Positions 25,746 through 36,433 of a DNA stretch of 64,000 bases are shown here, one piece after another. The stretch is from NCBI GenBank assembly GCA_907165135.1, contig OU015566.1:932501-996500 (forward strand). The letters run 5' to 3'. The notes below the pieces were generated by a model that saw nothing but the letters and a program-made list of their open reading frames with translations, was not told the DNA's origin and did no database searches. The DNA comes from Oikopleura dioica (Eukaryota; Chordata; Appendicularia; Copelata; Oikopleuridae). Position 1 is the first letter of the stretch, and each line of letters opens with the position of its first letter. The position numbers and the translations under genes are program-made.

Positions 25746-26261
25746 GTCAGGCTTTTTTAGAAAATCATATCTGAGCATCAAAATTATTGGTTGACAAAAT
25801 ATGTTTAATAATCCGTTCACGCGAAATGATTCACAAGCCCCTCGATTTATGTTTAGCAAACTGGCTAAACACGATAAATTGGGCGGCGGCAAAATTTCGA
25901 TTTTTTTTTCTGAAAATCTTAAAAATCCTCAAGTTGATAGTTTGAGCGCCTACTGAATTGAATCACTGGTAAAATACAAGAGCGCACGTCAGATTGAAAT
26001 AAAAAGTTAATGTAATTTACAAGCGCAATGTCTAAATTAAATTAATTAATGAGAAGCCCGCATTCCAAAAATGAAAATCAATAGACCCGATATTGAAGAT
26101 AAAGAGAGACTCCACCAGGCAGATATTTCAAATTGAAAATGTTAAATTAAAAGGAAAAAAATGAAATGAAGAGAAATTATGAAAGTTTTGCGAAAAAACA
26201 TAAAAGGAAAGATTTTTCAAAATAAAGTAAAATAATGAATTTGAGATCATTTTTTCTGAAA

Positions 26262-26425
26262 TCTGATTGGCTGACAGGCTAAAAACGGAAATCTAATTGG
26301 TCATTAGTCAAAAAGCGGAAATCTGATTGGCCAACAGCCAACAAGCGGTTATCTGATTGGCCGACAGAAAAATAGCGAAAATCTGATTGGCCAACAGGCA
26401 AATAGCCGTAATCTGAAAAAAAAGA
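26262..26425. repeat. Tandem repeat of 33-34 bases with CTGATTGGC core
   Basis: Five copies of a unit like GGAAATCTGATTGGCCAACA, spaced 33-34 bases, each carrying an ATTGG (inverted CCAAT) motif. Single units recur near 23130, 29535 and 43880. The same motif lies inside the GGAACCGAC elements, so this array may derive from one of them. Confidence 0.75.
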
Positions 26426-26929
26426 ACATTAGTTTCCGAGATTATTTTAAAATCTTTCCCAAGTTTGCATCTGCTTGACTCTTCTATGTTTTCTTTTGGT
26501 CAGCAATTATTTTTTCTTCCTCTCCGACCTTATTTTGTCCACTGGAGTGTTGTTTGAAAATGGCGAGCTGATTTATCTTTGCACGATGCTAGAAATCCTG
26601 TCTGTTTCTGCTGAAATGGTTCATCAATTGAGCGAGTTATGGTTTTATTTTTACCCGAAAAATCGGCAAAAAATGTCAATTCCGATTTTTTCGTAAATTT
26701 TTTTCAAAAAAAATGCCCGTAACTCTAAAAAAAGAACATCCCGTATTACGATAATCAACGGCGGCTGATCATACAATTTTTGACAAGCGGCTCTGGCGTT
26801 TTCTGCTCTTTATCTTCGTGCTTTCTCGTCTACACAACCCGTATCGCTAATGATGACGAATTTAGACTTTATCGGGTAAACTCAATAATCATCATTTGTT
26901 TCAATAATCATTTTCAGTCCTGCGATGGT

Positions 26930-27255
26930 GCAAATTTTTCAATAACAAATTATCTCAAAGCGTGTTATTATGGCGTCTCTTGTTTGGTCATACATTTGGC
27001 GACTTTTTGCTACCAGAGTTTCAATCTCCAAGAAATCATTTGCCAATCTCAGTGAAAGCATTGAAATCATGGAAGAGTTTTTAAAATATATTTGGTAAAT
27101 GAAAATAACAGTTCATGGAAGTTTATTTTTGACTACTTGGTGGGATTCACGAAATCAGCAGAAGCGCTATTTTCATGCAATTACGGAGAAGAATATTATT
27201 CCGAAAATAATCATTACGAAACCCGAATAAATACAAAAGTTCAGACCTATTTCTC
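26930..27255 (+). repeat. Left copy of a duplicated segment beside the C1q genes
   Basis: About 320 bases match 28955-29285 at roughly 85% or better by eye. One frame is conserved (KKSFANLSESIEIMEE versus KKSFANNSESIEIMEV), which hints at a former or very short coding exon, but stops and missing partner exons prevent a gene call. It is part of the same tandem duplication as the C1q genes. Confidence 0.6.
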
Positions 27256-27387
27256 GTTTTTCGAAAAATTAAAGATCTTGTTTTGAACAGTGAAGAAAGT
27301 AGTTCTGAGAAAATTGTGAGGAGTCGGGTTATTTTTGAAAAAGATATTGAAATAAACATAACAAATAAATCATAACTGATTCATTAC

Positions 27388-28740
27388 TTATGAGATTAAA
27401 AAATCAGAGAAAACAGAAAAAGATGAGTCCGGACTAGAACCATAAACAGAACCAGATTGAAGATAAACATCAATTTTATCATTTGCTTTTAGATCAAGAA
27501 CCGCAGCTGCTGTTATTGAGGATTGAGAATCCTAAATACGCATGAATGATATTTAGATGTAAAAAAAAAAAGATTTTTTATTCGTGAAAACTTACCTTAG
27601 ATTAAACATGTGAAATTGATTTTGAATTATCTCGTACCATGAGATTTTTTTCTAAAGGGAGATCTGAGAATCTGAGGGTCCTAAGCCCTCTGGGACTCTC
27701 AGTTTAGCCGCGCGCGCCTAGCGCGGCTAACCAATCAAATGAAGGTATTCTTCCGCAGTGCGCCGCACTCTAAATTCTTTATTCTGAGGTACCCAACAGG
27801 AGCTGAAAGAAATTTCTAGACTTCCCCGAAAGTGAAACGGGGAAGCGAGGCCAGGGGCCTTCTCCCTCTCTAAAAAAATCTCATGGTATCTTTATCCCAG
27901 TTTGACCATTCGCCTTTTTGGATTTCAAATTACATGAACATTCTATCAAATAAAAAATACTTATACAAGGAAGACTCTATATTTTAAAATTAATGATACA
28001 TATAAATAATCAGCGAAAACCAATGCCCAAGCGGCAGCAGTGAAAGAATATAAGCCGTCGGTTGGTGCAGTGAAAATGCCAGTACCATGATCAGGATTGA
28101 TATCATTCAAATTCATAAGAACATCATTGAAAGGAATGACATTCTCTTTGGACCTGAATGTTTCTGCTCTAAAAGCAACTCGTGGTTTTGGCTCACATGC
28201 TTTGCCTGGCTCTCCTTGTTCTCCAGGTTTTCCAATTGGGCCTCGCTCGCCGATAATACCAGCATCTCCTTTCAGTCCAATAGGGCCGGGCTCTCCGATT
28301 CCGATGTCGCCTTTTTCACCGACAGGGCCCCTCGCGCCCTTTTCTCCAGTAAGCCCGTCTCGCCCGTCTCTTCCATCTCTTCCTCTTAAAAGATAACCAC
28401 CAGATAAACACTGGGTCTCATTGACTCTTGTCTCAAGAAATCCCTTTTGCGGCCTTGACATAACACCACATTCGTTGATCGCATCGGTAAAGTCCGCAGG
28501 ACATTTTCTTGTGCATTCGAAATTGACGCTTTAGCAGATTTTAATATCTCTTCTATAATTTTAGATTTGTTTAAAATCCGTGTATGGCAATTAGATAGGC
28601 ATGATTCCAGCACTTCTTCAGCTGAATTTGAGTCAACAAAGGGGTTTATAAATCAATATGTTACTTTTCTCTCTGCATCTTGCTCGAATGTCCTGACAAA
28701 GACTTGACACTACAAGTAAACTTAAAATCAACAATCTCAT
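27388..28740 (-). CDS. Secreted collagen-like C1q-domain protein (copy 1), possibly decaying
   Basis: Exon 1 (28665-28740) encodes a signal peptide, MRLLILSLLVVSSLCQ. Exon 2 (from about 28618) carries EEVLESCLSNCHTR and ends at a GA donor. The third exon begins VNFECTRKCPADFTD and contains a collagen-like run (RGRDGRDGRDG, GEKGDIGIGEPG...), then the first half of a C1q domain (RVAFRAE...GIFTAPTDGLYSF). The final exon (27388 to about 27531) gives the C1q end, TAAAVLDLKANDKIDVYLQS. Family knowledge: such proteins trimerise and bind extracellular ligands. The middle C1q exon contains a TAA in the frame used by copy 2 and adjoins a 250-base MITE, so this copy may be defective. Confidence 0.75.
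27637..27886. mobile_element. 250-base MITE inside C1q copy 1
   Basis: The ends CCATGAGATTTTTTT and AAAAAAATCTCATGG are perfect for 15 bases and near-perfect for 24; TA flanks both sides. The interior is GC-rich, with a GCCGCGCGCGCCTAGCGCGG hairpin and no ORF. It is Tc1/mariner-like by its TA duplication. Confidence 0.88.
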
Positions 28741-28954
28741 TTTTAAAACTGAGGAAGGATCAGATAAAGTACTCGTTGTAGAGCGAGAATTATTTCCTCA
28801 AATAAGATGGAATCAAAACATTATGAAGCCAAAAATACCAGAGGCTCTGGTCAGTTACTGTAATGTCAAGCTTTAGAACGAAAGAACTTATTCTGAATAA
28901 GTTATTCATCGGAATCAATTTTTGCTTCCTGCTTCATTACCAAAAATCATCACC

Positions 28955-29285
28955 AACTTTTTCGATAACAAAATATCTCAAAGCATGTTATTATGGCGTT
29001 TTTTGTTTGGTCATTCATTTGGCCACATTTGGCCTACCAGAGCTCCAATCTGCAAGAAATCATTTGCCAACAACAGTGAAAGCATTGAAATCATGGAAGT
29101 GTATTTTAAGAATTTTGCAAAATGAAAATAACAGTTCATGGAAGTTTATTTATTATTTATTATTCGCGAAGCCAGCAGAAGCGCTATTTTCATACACTTA
29201 CGGAGAAAAATATTATTCCGAAAACAATCATAACGAAACCCGAATGAATATCAAACTTCAACATTTTTTTGTTCAACTTAAAAAG
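28955..29285 (+). repeat. Right copy of the duplicated segment beside the C1q genes
   Basis: Homologous to 26930-27255. A longer frame is open here (28863-29288), but its left part has no counterpart in the other copy, so I do not call a gene. Confidence 0.6.
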
Positions 29286-29695
29286 TAAGCCTCGAGTGAG
29301 AATCTATTACAGGATGTGAGCTGAAGGCAAAGAATAAAGGAAATCGAATAACCAGAAAAATATGCCATGTAACATCGGCTGTTACTATCAGGGCTTGCAA
29401 TAACACGGTTTATGGCGAAAACCCGGAAAATAATTTGTACTATTAAGTGAATTTAAGGAATTTCAATCACACGGTTTTAAGGGATCCCCCCCCCGATTTG
29501 TTGTTGCGGAACAAAAATATGTGATTTTCTGAATCTGGGTTTTGATTGGCTGGTAGGTCAAGGACAGCAATCTTATTGGCTATCCAAAATCACTTCCATT
29601 TCTTGGTTTGTGCAGTTTTAAGGGAAAATCTCAGAAAAAATCAGTAAAATTGCAAACTCTGACTGAACATGGGCCATGTTTATAGGCAACAGCTA

Positions 29696-31272
29696 TTATG
29701 AATGAAGAAATCCAGAAAACATTGAATATGTTTCAAATTCTGATGAATGAGAGTTAGAGGCGTAAACACTGCCTGAATTCAGAATGACATCAACTTTATC
29801 ATTCTCTTCAAGTACAAGGAACAAAGAAGCTGTAAACGTTTCAGATTTAGTCTAAACAATCCTGAGTTATTCAGATTTTTTTATCCTTTATTCAACCTCT
29901 GCACGGGCAAATGCAGCATTTTTTCCATTGTAGCGAATTCTGAACATAGAAGACGAGCTTTGACTCTTTTTTTTTGTTCATTTTATAATTTCGTTTAATG
30001 CAAACTGATTTACAGTCGACTGCCACAATTAGGACTGCCGCAATAAGGCTCTTTTTGGCAAAACACCAAAACTTGACTGGGTGTTTTTAGAAATTAAGAA
30101 AGTTTTTCTATAGAGGACTTAATTCTGCCAGTCGACTCTAAACAAATTAATAATTTTACAACTGTTTTAGAATGGATTCCTTTAACCCCTGCCCGCATAT
30201 CGACCTACGCGTAGGTAAATTGACTTTTAAACGAAATTATGCTTTCGAAAAAACGACATTTGTTGACATTTGATATTTGATATATGAAAATTGATTATGT
30301 CCAAAAGATAGCTCAGACTTTGATCTTTCCCTCTATGTCCTTTAAAAAATTTTATCACGGCCGAAACACCCTAAAAAGGCCCGACCTACGCGTAGGTCGA
30401 TATGCGGGCAGGGGTCACAAATTTTCCATGCGGGCAGGGGTTAAAAAACAGTCCCTGAAGACTAGCAGTAAAAAAATAGATACCGTCTACGGGGGCAGTG
30501 AATATGCCAGTTGAAGCATCATACGCACCATTATCAGGATTGATTTCATTCAGATTCATAAATACTTTTTTGAACGGAATGACTTTGTTGGTAGTGGTGA
30601 ATGTGCTCGTAAGTCCAGCCCTGAAAGCAACACGAGGTTTTGGCTCACATGCTTTGCCTGACTCTCCTTTTTCTCCAGGTTTTCCAATTAAACCTTGCTT
30701 GCCAATTATACCAGCATCTCCTTTTGGTCCGTTAGGGCCGGGCTCTCCGATTCCGATGTCTCCTTTCGCGCCAACTGGTCCTCTTTCTCCTTTTTCTCCC
30801 GGCTGACCGATAGGACCAGGCTTTCCGATTCCAATATCCCCCTTTTCGCCAATTGGGCCCCTTGCCCCTTTTTCTCCAGTAAGTCCATCTCGGCCATCCC
30901 TTCCATCTCTTCCTCTTAGATAATGTCCAGCAGAAATGCATTGTGTTTCATTATAACTCTGCTCCAGAAAAGGGAGAGTCGACCTTGACAAACCGTCACA
31001 TTCATGAATTTCATCCGTGAAATCTGCGCGGCATTTTCTTGTGCAGTCGATATTTCGGCTTTATTGATTTTAATAAATTTAATAAAATTATTCATCTTTA
31101 TTTTAAATCCGCTTATGACAATAAGTTAGGCATTTCTCCAGCTTTTTCTCCGCTAAATTAATTTGAAAGTATTCGTATTTTTAAACTTTCTCTTACTTAT
31201 TTCTTTGCATCGGGATAGAATGTCCTGACAAAAAGATGACCAGGCGAGCAAAATGCAAAGAAGAAATCTCAT
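29696..31272 (-). CDS. Secreted collagen-like C1q-domain protein (copy 2)
   Basis: Tandem paralogue of the gene at 27388-28740. The signal peptide exon from ATG 31272 reads MRFLLCILLAWSSFCQ. Exon 2 reads EKKLEKCLTYCHKR and ends at a GA donor. The long exon (RNIDCTRKC...) has a longer collagen-like run than copy 1 (two extra GEKG blocks) and the first C1q half (RVAFRAG...VDGIYFFTAS). A middle exon near 29925 (MFRIRYNGKNAAFARAE) and a last exon (ETFTASLFLVLEENDKVDV...) complete the C1q jelly roll, with TAA at 29696-29698. All C1q segments are open. Two small elements lie in its introns (30012-30145, 30186-30440). Role by family: secreted trimeric recognition protein. Confidence 0.8.
30012..30145. 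mobile_element. Small MITE in C1q copy 2 intron
   Basis: The ends AGTCGACTGCCACAATTAGG and CTTAATTCTGCCAGTCGACT are imperfect inverted repeats, about 130 bases apart. No ORF. Confidence 0.6.
30186..30440. mobile_element. TTAA-flanked (piggyBac-like) MITE in C1q copy 2
   Basis: The terminal inverted repeats CCCCTGCCCGCAT and ATGCGGGCAGGGG are flanked on both sides by TTAA. Inner inverted segments ATCGACCTACGCGTAGG and CCTACGCGTAGGTCGAT extend the fold. It lies a few bases inside the intron that follows the first C1q half. Confidence 0.88.
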
Positions 31273-31632
31273 TTTTAAAACTGAGGAAAGACCAGAAAAA
31301 CTTCTCATTTTTATGTGAGCAAAATTTCCTCCAAGAAAGATGGAATCAAAATATTCAGAAGCCGAAAATAATAAACTTTTTGGCCAGCTACTGTAAGTCC
31401 AAGGAAAGAATTCATCATCAAAATCAGTATTTCCGCGAAAAAAATCAGGATGACCTTGTGACTCTGTCGGTCCATAACAAAGCGATCAGCATTTACATCT
31501 GATCGGATATGTTTTTTCCTTCAACTCGCCGCGGGGCGATAAGGATCCCCCCTCCACTGACTGCACCTGAACAGCTGTTTCCGACCTTGGGCGCTATTAC
31601 GATTTTATTGGACTTGTCCGCGATTTCACGCA

Positions 31633-31646
31633 TATATAACCCGCCC
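31633..31646 (+). promoter_or_regulatory. TATA box of the T-box gene
   Basis: ATATATAACCCGCCC lies about 75 bases upstream of the T-box ATG. The same 15-base core precedes the gene at 49888, so it is probably a shared core promoter form. Confidence 0.65.
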
Positions 31647-31711
31647 AAGAATTTTTGTTTATCACAATTAGTTCCGGTTCAAAACAAGAAAACAAGAGAT
31701 AAGACGAGAAC

Positions 31712-33029
31712 ATGGAAAATTTTCTCACCTATGATTTTTCAAGCGACGCCTTGGGGCAAATCGAAATCGGCCAGAGGCAAAATGACCCGAAATTGAACGT
31801 CAAATTGGCTGAAAGAGACCTTTGGGATGCATTTGACAACGTAAAAAATCAAGAAAAATAACTCAAAACGAGAAAATTGAACCGCCTTTATTAACCCCCC
31901 TTTTCAGGTTGGAACAGAAATGATCATCACAAAAACCGGTCGCCGAATGTTTCCTGGAATCAAAGTCAACATCTCCGGCATGGAGCCACACGAAAAATAC
32001 GTCGTCATTTTGGACTTCGCCAATGTCGATGAAAAACGGTACAAATTCTCAGATGGCGAATGGAAACTCGGGGGAAGATGCGAGCCAAATCATCCAAAAA
32101 GATTTTTCATCCACCCGGATTCGCCGAATACTGGAGATCATTGGCAACAAAAAACGGTAAGGAGCATTAATTTATTAAAGTTGAAATAATTATTAATTGT
32201 CTTTTGGGTACTCAGATATTGTGTATGATAAATGATGATAAATTATCAATGATTATGAAGTAGAAAAATTGGTTATCTTAAAAAAATCTTCAAATTTATG
32301 GTTTTTCAAATCGTATTCTTCCTTGATTCCAAGCCTCGAATTTCAATTCAGATCTCCTTCCGCGGCGCAAAACTGACCAACAACTTGATCAACGACCCCA
32401 ACATGATCGTCCTCAATTCCATGCACAAGTACCGCCCCCGCGTCCACGTGATCAAATGCTCCTCCCTCTCCGCCATCTCCTCTTCGCCCTTCTCCACCTT
32501 CGACTTCCCAAAAACATCGTTTATCGCCGTCACAGCTTACCAAAACACCGCAGTCACGAAGCTCAAAATCGCTCACAACCCCTTTGCCAAAGGTTTCCGC
32601 GAGCGAGCGCCTGCCAAAAAGCGCTCAGCGAATCAAAACGCTTCTGCTCCAAAACGACCGCGATCGCTCAGCCCAAGCAGCACCAATCAGATTCCGATCA
32701 TCGCTCATGAAAACTCCTGGTCCAGCGACTCCTACACCATCCCAGTCGAATATCCCCAGCAACCGTATTCCGTCTCGCCGACGCCAGACAGTCTACCAGA
32801 CAGCACGAATCAAGCAAATCCGCCGCAAATCTTCGCCGAAACCGCGATCTACCCACTGGACCATCTGGGGTATCAAAACCAATTCGAGCCGATTTCTCAA
32901 TTTCAACCTTTCTACACCCCGCCAAATATGAACCAGTATCAAAACTTCTACCCAGAAACTCATGGTTTCACCGCTGAACCAATTTTGAACCAAAATTTGG
33001 ACCAAAATCTCGTCTCTTTTCTCGAATAA
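31712..33029 (+). CDS. T-box transcription factor
   Basis: Three exons: 31712-31840, 31908-32156, 32352-33029. The T-box starts near residue 27 and shows GRRMFPG, a YVVILDF core, GEWKLGGRCEP, HPDSPNTGDHW, GAKLTNN, HKYRPRVH, FIAVTAYQN and NPFAKGFRE. These are the DNA-contact and dimer motifs of the family. A basic segment (KKRSANQ...PKRPRS) follows as a likely nuclear signal, then a Ser/Pro/Gln/Tyr-rich tail of about 130 residues, a plausible activation region. The short N-terminus and divergent box make subfamily assignment unsafe: the GEW..GG..EP stretch is Brachyury/Tbx6-like, while FAKGFRE suits the Tbx6 group. Codon use is C-rich, unlike its neighbours. AATAAA follows at about 33061. Confidence 0.93.
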
Positions 33030-33156
33030 GAACTTCTTCTTTTCCGCATGCATTTTTGTAAATAAAGAATCTTATATGAAAGTGTTTGTTTTTTTATTTG
33101 ATTATACATGATTAAAATTATTATCAAATATAATAAGGAGTATCATGAGTTTCTCA

Positions 33157-33715
33157 TTACTCGGTGAGGACAGCAAGCTCATTTTCAGGAGCATCGGCAT
33201 CTTGGCTCAACAACCTGTGTAGAAAGCCTGAGTCAGGGTCTGAAAAAACTGAGATGAAAAGCCGCGAAGCGGCTTTTTTAAAAACGAAGCCGCTACGCGG
33301 CTTCGCCAGAATTTTTGACAGATTGTTTTGGTAATATTGGCGAAGCCGCTTTGCGGCTTCGTTTTTAAAAAAGCCGCTTCGCGGCTTTTCATCTCAGTTT
33401 TTTTCAGACCCTGACTTAGGCTTTCTACAGAGGTTGCTGAGCCCAAATCGGCATAGTCGATAAATGCTCTCATTCGTCGAAGTTCAGGGAGAGCTAGGAG
33501 CAATTCTAGACCGTGGAAAAAGAGAGGAAAACTCACCGGTGGCTGAGGACTTTTTCGCGGCGTCGGATCCATCGGCGAAGATTTGAGATTTTGTTCTTCC
33601 TTCTGAGCCTGTAGCGGTTCTGGTCTTTTTTGGAGATTTTGTGTGTTTTGCGCCTTCAGCGGTCAGGATAAAGTTCTCATGATTGTTTTCAAAAAGAGAA
33701 TTTACTGTTAGAAAA
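33157..33715 (-). CDS. Unknown protein whose last coding exon is split by a MITE
   Basis: After an acceptor near 33712 the frame reads NSLFENNHENFILTAEGAK and then a basic Ser/Thr-rich stretch (HTKSPKKTRTATGSEG...) to a donor at about 33538. The next exon begins ELLLALPELRRMRAFIDYAD and is then interrupted by the 246-base element 33201-33446. On the far side the frame resumes DAPENELAVLTE with stop at 33157-33159. The element is flanked by ATCGGCAT on both sides; without it and one copy of that octamer the exon is continuous. As the DNA stands, the product either ends within the element or the element is spliced out (a CAAG acceptor exists at its left border). The 5' end and any start codon upstream were not resolved. 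Confidence 0.55.
33201..33446. mobile_element. hAT-like MITE (complete family B copy) in a coding exon
   Basis: 246 bases with ends CTTGGCTCAACAACCTGTGT and (reverse complement of the right end) TTGGGCTCAGCAACCTCTGT. It is flanked by an exact 8-base duplication, ATCGGCAT (33193-33200 and 33447-33454). The interior is almost fully palindromic, with four AAGCCGC hairpin arms. An 8-base target duplication points to hAT-type mobilisation. No transposase is encoded. Confidence 0.92.
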
Positions 33716-33972
33716 TTGACAAGATAGTATCGACGTTTTCTTGATTCTATCGATATTTTAGTAGAAAAAAGTCTTCATTGAAAAATGAAAACAATTCCCT
33801 CAACTCCCATTTTCTCCCAGAAAAAAGCAAAAGAAGCGCGAATGAGTTAACTTCACAACTGAACTTTTTTCCAAAAAACGAAGCTCATCAATAAACTCGT
33901 TCTAGAGAAAATTGACAATTGACAATTGTTGAATTTATTCTTTGATCAATGCGACGCGGAGAAATTAAGTAT

Positions 33973-34581
33973 TTAGTACAAGAAATTGCCGTCGAGGTAG
34001 TCGACGAGGTCGAAATCGTTGAGAGGAGAGCGCTTTTGGGTGCGAAAGCGGAGATCGTCCTGCATTGCTTGTTCGAAGAAGTTTTTGAAGCAGCCAAGGC
34101 CGGATGATGAATCGCAATTTACTGAAATTTGAAGAATGAAGCGACGTGAATGAAAAATATGGTATTTTTAATTCAATCAAAATCGACAAAAACGAAAATT
34201 TTGGCCGAAAAATCTTAGTGAAATAGAAAACCAATCAAATTCCCTCATTATGCCGCTCGGCCAATCAGATTTTAAAAATCATTTGTCGTCGTTTTTTGTC
34301 GATTTGAGCGTCATTCCCTTTTTTTTGGGAGATGTCAGGAACCCACAAAAAATCTTGACCAATCAAAAGCATAGATTCGGCTAACCGGCCTATCATAACC
34401 CAAATAGCCGCCCACGCAAAATTTGTGGAAATTTTTGTCGGTTCCTGATTTTCTCCGAAAAAAGCAATTTTCATACCTTCAGGCATTGGTGAGCCAGAAG
34501 TTAAGCTAATTATCGCCATCAATAAACCTTAAAAAATTGTAAGTTCTCGATTTTTTCTAGTTTGAAAATCTTACTTTTCAT
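33973..34581 (-). CDS. Small secreted peptide precursor (candidate)
   Basis: Three exons: 34575-34581 (only ATGAAAA), 34477-34527 and 33973-34121. The spliced product is about 68 residues. It begins MKSLLMAIISLTSGSPMPE, a good signal peptide, then VNCDSSSGLGCFKNFFEQAM and a dibasic QKR site before SPLNDFDLVDYLDGNFLY and the stop. Two cysteines six residues apart and a single dibasic site are typical of peptide hormone or neuropeptide precursors, but I recognise no family. A TATAAA on the minus strand (about 34635-34640) sits some 55 bases upstream of the ATG. The second intron holds a GGAACCGAC element. It could instead be a small structural secreted protein. Confidence 0.6.
34318..34447. mobile_element. 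GGAACCGAC-family MITE in peptide-gene intron
   Basis: The left end GATGTCAGGAACCCACAAAA and right end AATTTTTGTCGGTTCCTGAT are inverted. The interior carries CCAATCAAAAGC and CGGCTAACCGGCC motifs. One half is shortened compared with the copy at 58536. Confidence 0.75.
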
Positions 34582-34869
34582 GGTGTTATTTTTCTAACTT
34601 CTTTTTGTTTGAGCGAAGTCGGAAGCTTCGTCGATTTATATGCGACAAAATGATGAATTATTTAGTTTGTCCTCAGAAGATTGCTTCGATTCAAATTTAA
34701 ATCCGTGCTCCATAAAGCCGCAGAATAATCGTTTGTGGCGTGATTTCGGGTTGGATTTAAAGAACGCCTGAATAAATTTAAAACAGACAATGGCTTTGTG
34801 TGACTTAATGAGAACCATACTGAAGTGTAAAGGATAATTTACAGTATACATGTAGCGAATATTCTCAAC

Positions 34870-36292
34870 AAACCAGAGTTGCAAATTTTTTGAGCAGGTG
34901 ATCAGCTCAGCTCAGAGTTGCAAATTTTCGAAATTTTTTCTGAGCTGAGCTTGCTGAGCTGAGGTCGAAATTGAGCTGAGTTGTCCACTTTGTGTTGGAG
35001 TCAAAACTTTGCACCCGGGAAGTCCGGGCAAAATCTCCAGCTGTACAAATAAGATGCAACGAGCCCACCGACAGGTGATAACTCCCGCAGAGGCTGCTCT
35101 CAGGCCAAACTCAGAGCAACTCTCGGCGTGAGATGTGTGAGGGCACTCTGAGCCCAAGATCAGGAATAAGCTGAGCCCCGGATGAGCCACAAAAGTAAAG
35201 ATTTGGAAGAGTAAAAAATAGAATTTGATGAAATTAGGGTTATCGAGAGCGTAGATTCCGAACCTAAGATCGAAAAAGTCTTTTAATGTACAAAATTTTT
35301 ATAAAATTTGCGGTCCCACACGATTTTTTCGAAATTGGCCATTTTTGACCGGCGCTCACGCCGACATTTTGAAAAATAATTTCATCTACAGGTAGATCAA
35401 ACCTTGATGAAGAGATGATGTAATCTAAAGAAGCGTATCTCAGCTTTTTCAAATTCAAAAATTTCATATTGAAATCAACGCGATCCAAATCAGATGTCAA
35501 AACAACGAATTTTTTTTTGACTTTTTCGCTCATTCAATCCTTATAATATAAAGATAGGGGCGTAGTTTATGAAGCAAAACTTTTTCGAATTCCGACTTTC
35601 GCAAAATCGTGTGGGACCCCCTTAAATTGATCAGGTATTGGTTTATTGGTTAGGTGTACATTAAAAGTCTTTTTAGACTTCAGATTCGGAATCCACGCCC
35701 TCGATTACCCTATTGGGCAAATTTTCATCAAATTCTATTTTATACTCTTCCATATTTTCACTTTTGTGGCTCATCCGTGGCTGAGCTTGATCCTGATCTT
35801 GGGCTCAGAGTGCCCTTAGATCGTATTTGATGAAGGGTTCACACATCTCACACCGAGAGTTGCTCTGAGTCGGGGCTTTGAGCAGCCTCCACGGGTGTTA
35901 GCACTTGTCGGTGGGAGCCTTGCATCCTGTTTGCTCAGTTGGAGACCTTGCCCGTATTTCCTAGGTGCCAAGTTTTGACCCCAACACAAAGTGGAGTGAG
36001 CTGTGGTTCCATCTTTGTGAGCTCAATAGACTGAGCTGAGCTAGCTGAGCTGAAGTCTAAATTGAGCTGAGCTGAGCTGACCCTCACCTCAAAATTGCAG
36101 ATAATTTCTGTAACAGCTAGCTCACAAAATTTGCAATTCTGGCTCAGCTCAATGATTTTCGAAAATGATCTGTTCTGGTCAGCTCAGCTCAAACAATTAT
36201 CACGCAGCTCAGCTCAGCTCAACTCAGAGAAATTTTCACTCAGATCATGTCAGCTCGGCTCAGCAGAAGTTAATCAAAATTTGCAACTCTAC
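34870..36292. mobile_element. Nested 1.4-kb palindromic AGCTGAGCTC element
   Basis: The outer ends AGAGTTGCAAATTTTTTGAG and AAATTTGCAACTCTAC match the ends of the element at 56471-56912. Long inverted arms (about 34910-35260 against 35690-36070) carry GAGCTGAGCTGAG repeats and a shared unique stretch. A second element with ends GGTCCCACACGATTTTTTCG and AAAATCGTGTGGGACCCCC occupies the loop. ORFs here are repeat artefacts. Confidence 0.7.
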
Positions 36293-36433
36293 TCCAAACA
36301 AAATGTTATTTTTGAGATTTTATTTTTATAGATTTATGTACAGAATTTACCAAATTTATTTACAAAAGAAAAAAATTTACGCCACCTTGAACTTTCAGAA
36401 CAATTTAAATCTCTTAATCTTCTTCTCAGAAGT

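Noticed and set aside
26475-27055. Hydrophobic ORFs that could be membrane proteins
   Set aside because: AT-rich frames with no start context; the frame is not conserved with the duplicate at 28955 over most of its length.
33207-33572. 121-residue minus-strand ORF beginning MDPTPRKSPQPP
   Set aside because: Its first part is an alternative frame of a host exon plus intron and its last 60 residues are MITE sequence. Only the ELLLALPELRR segment is credible host coding.
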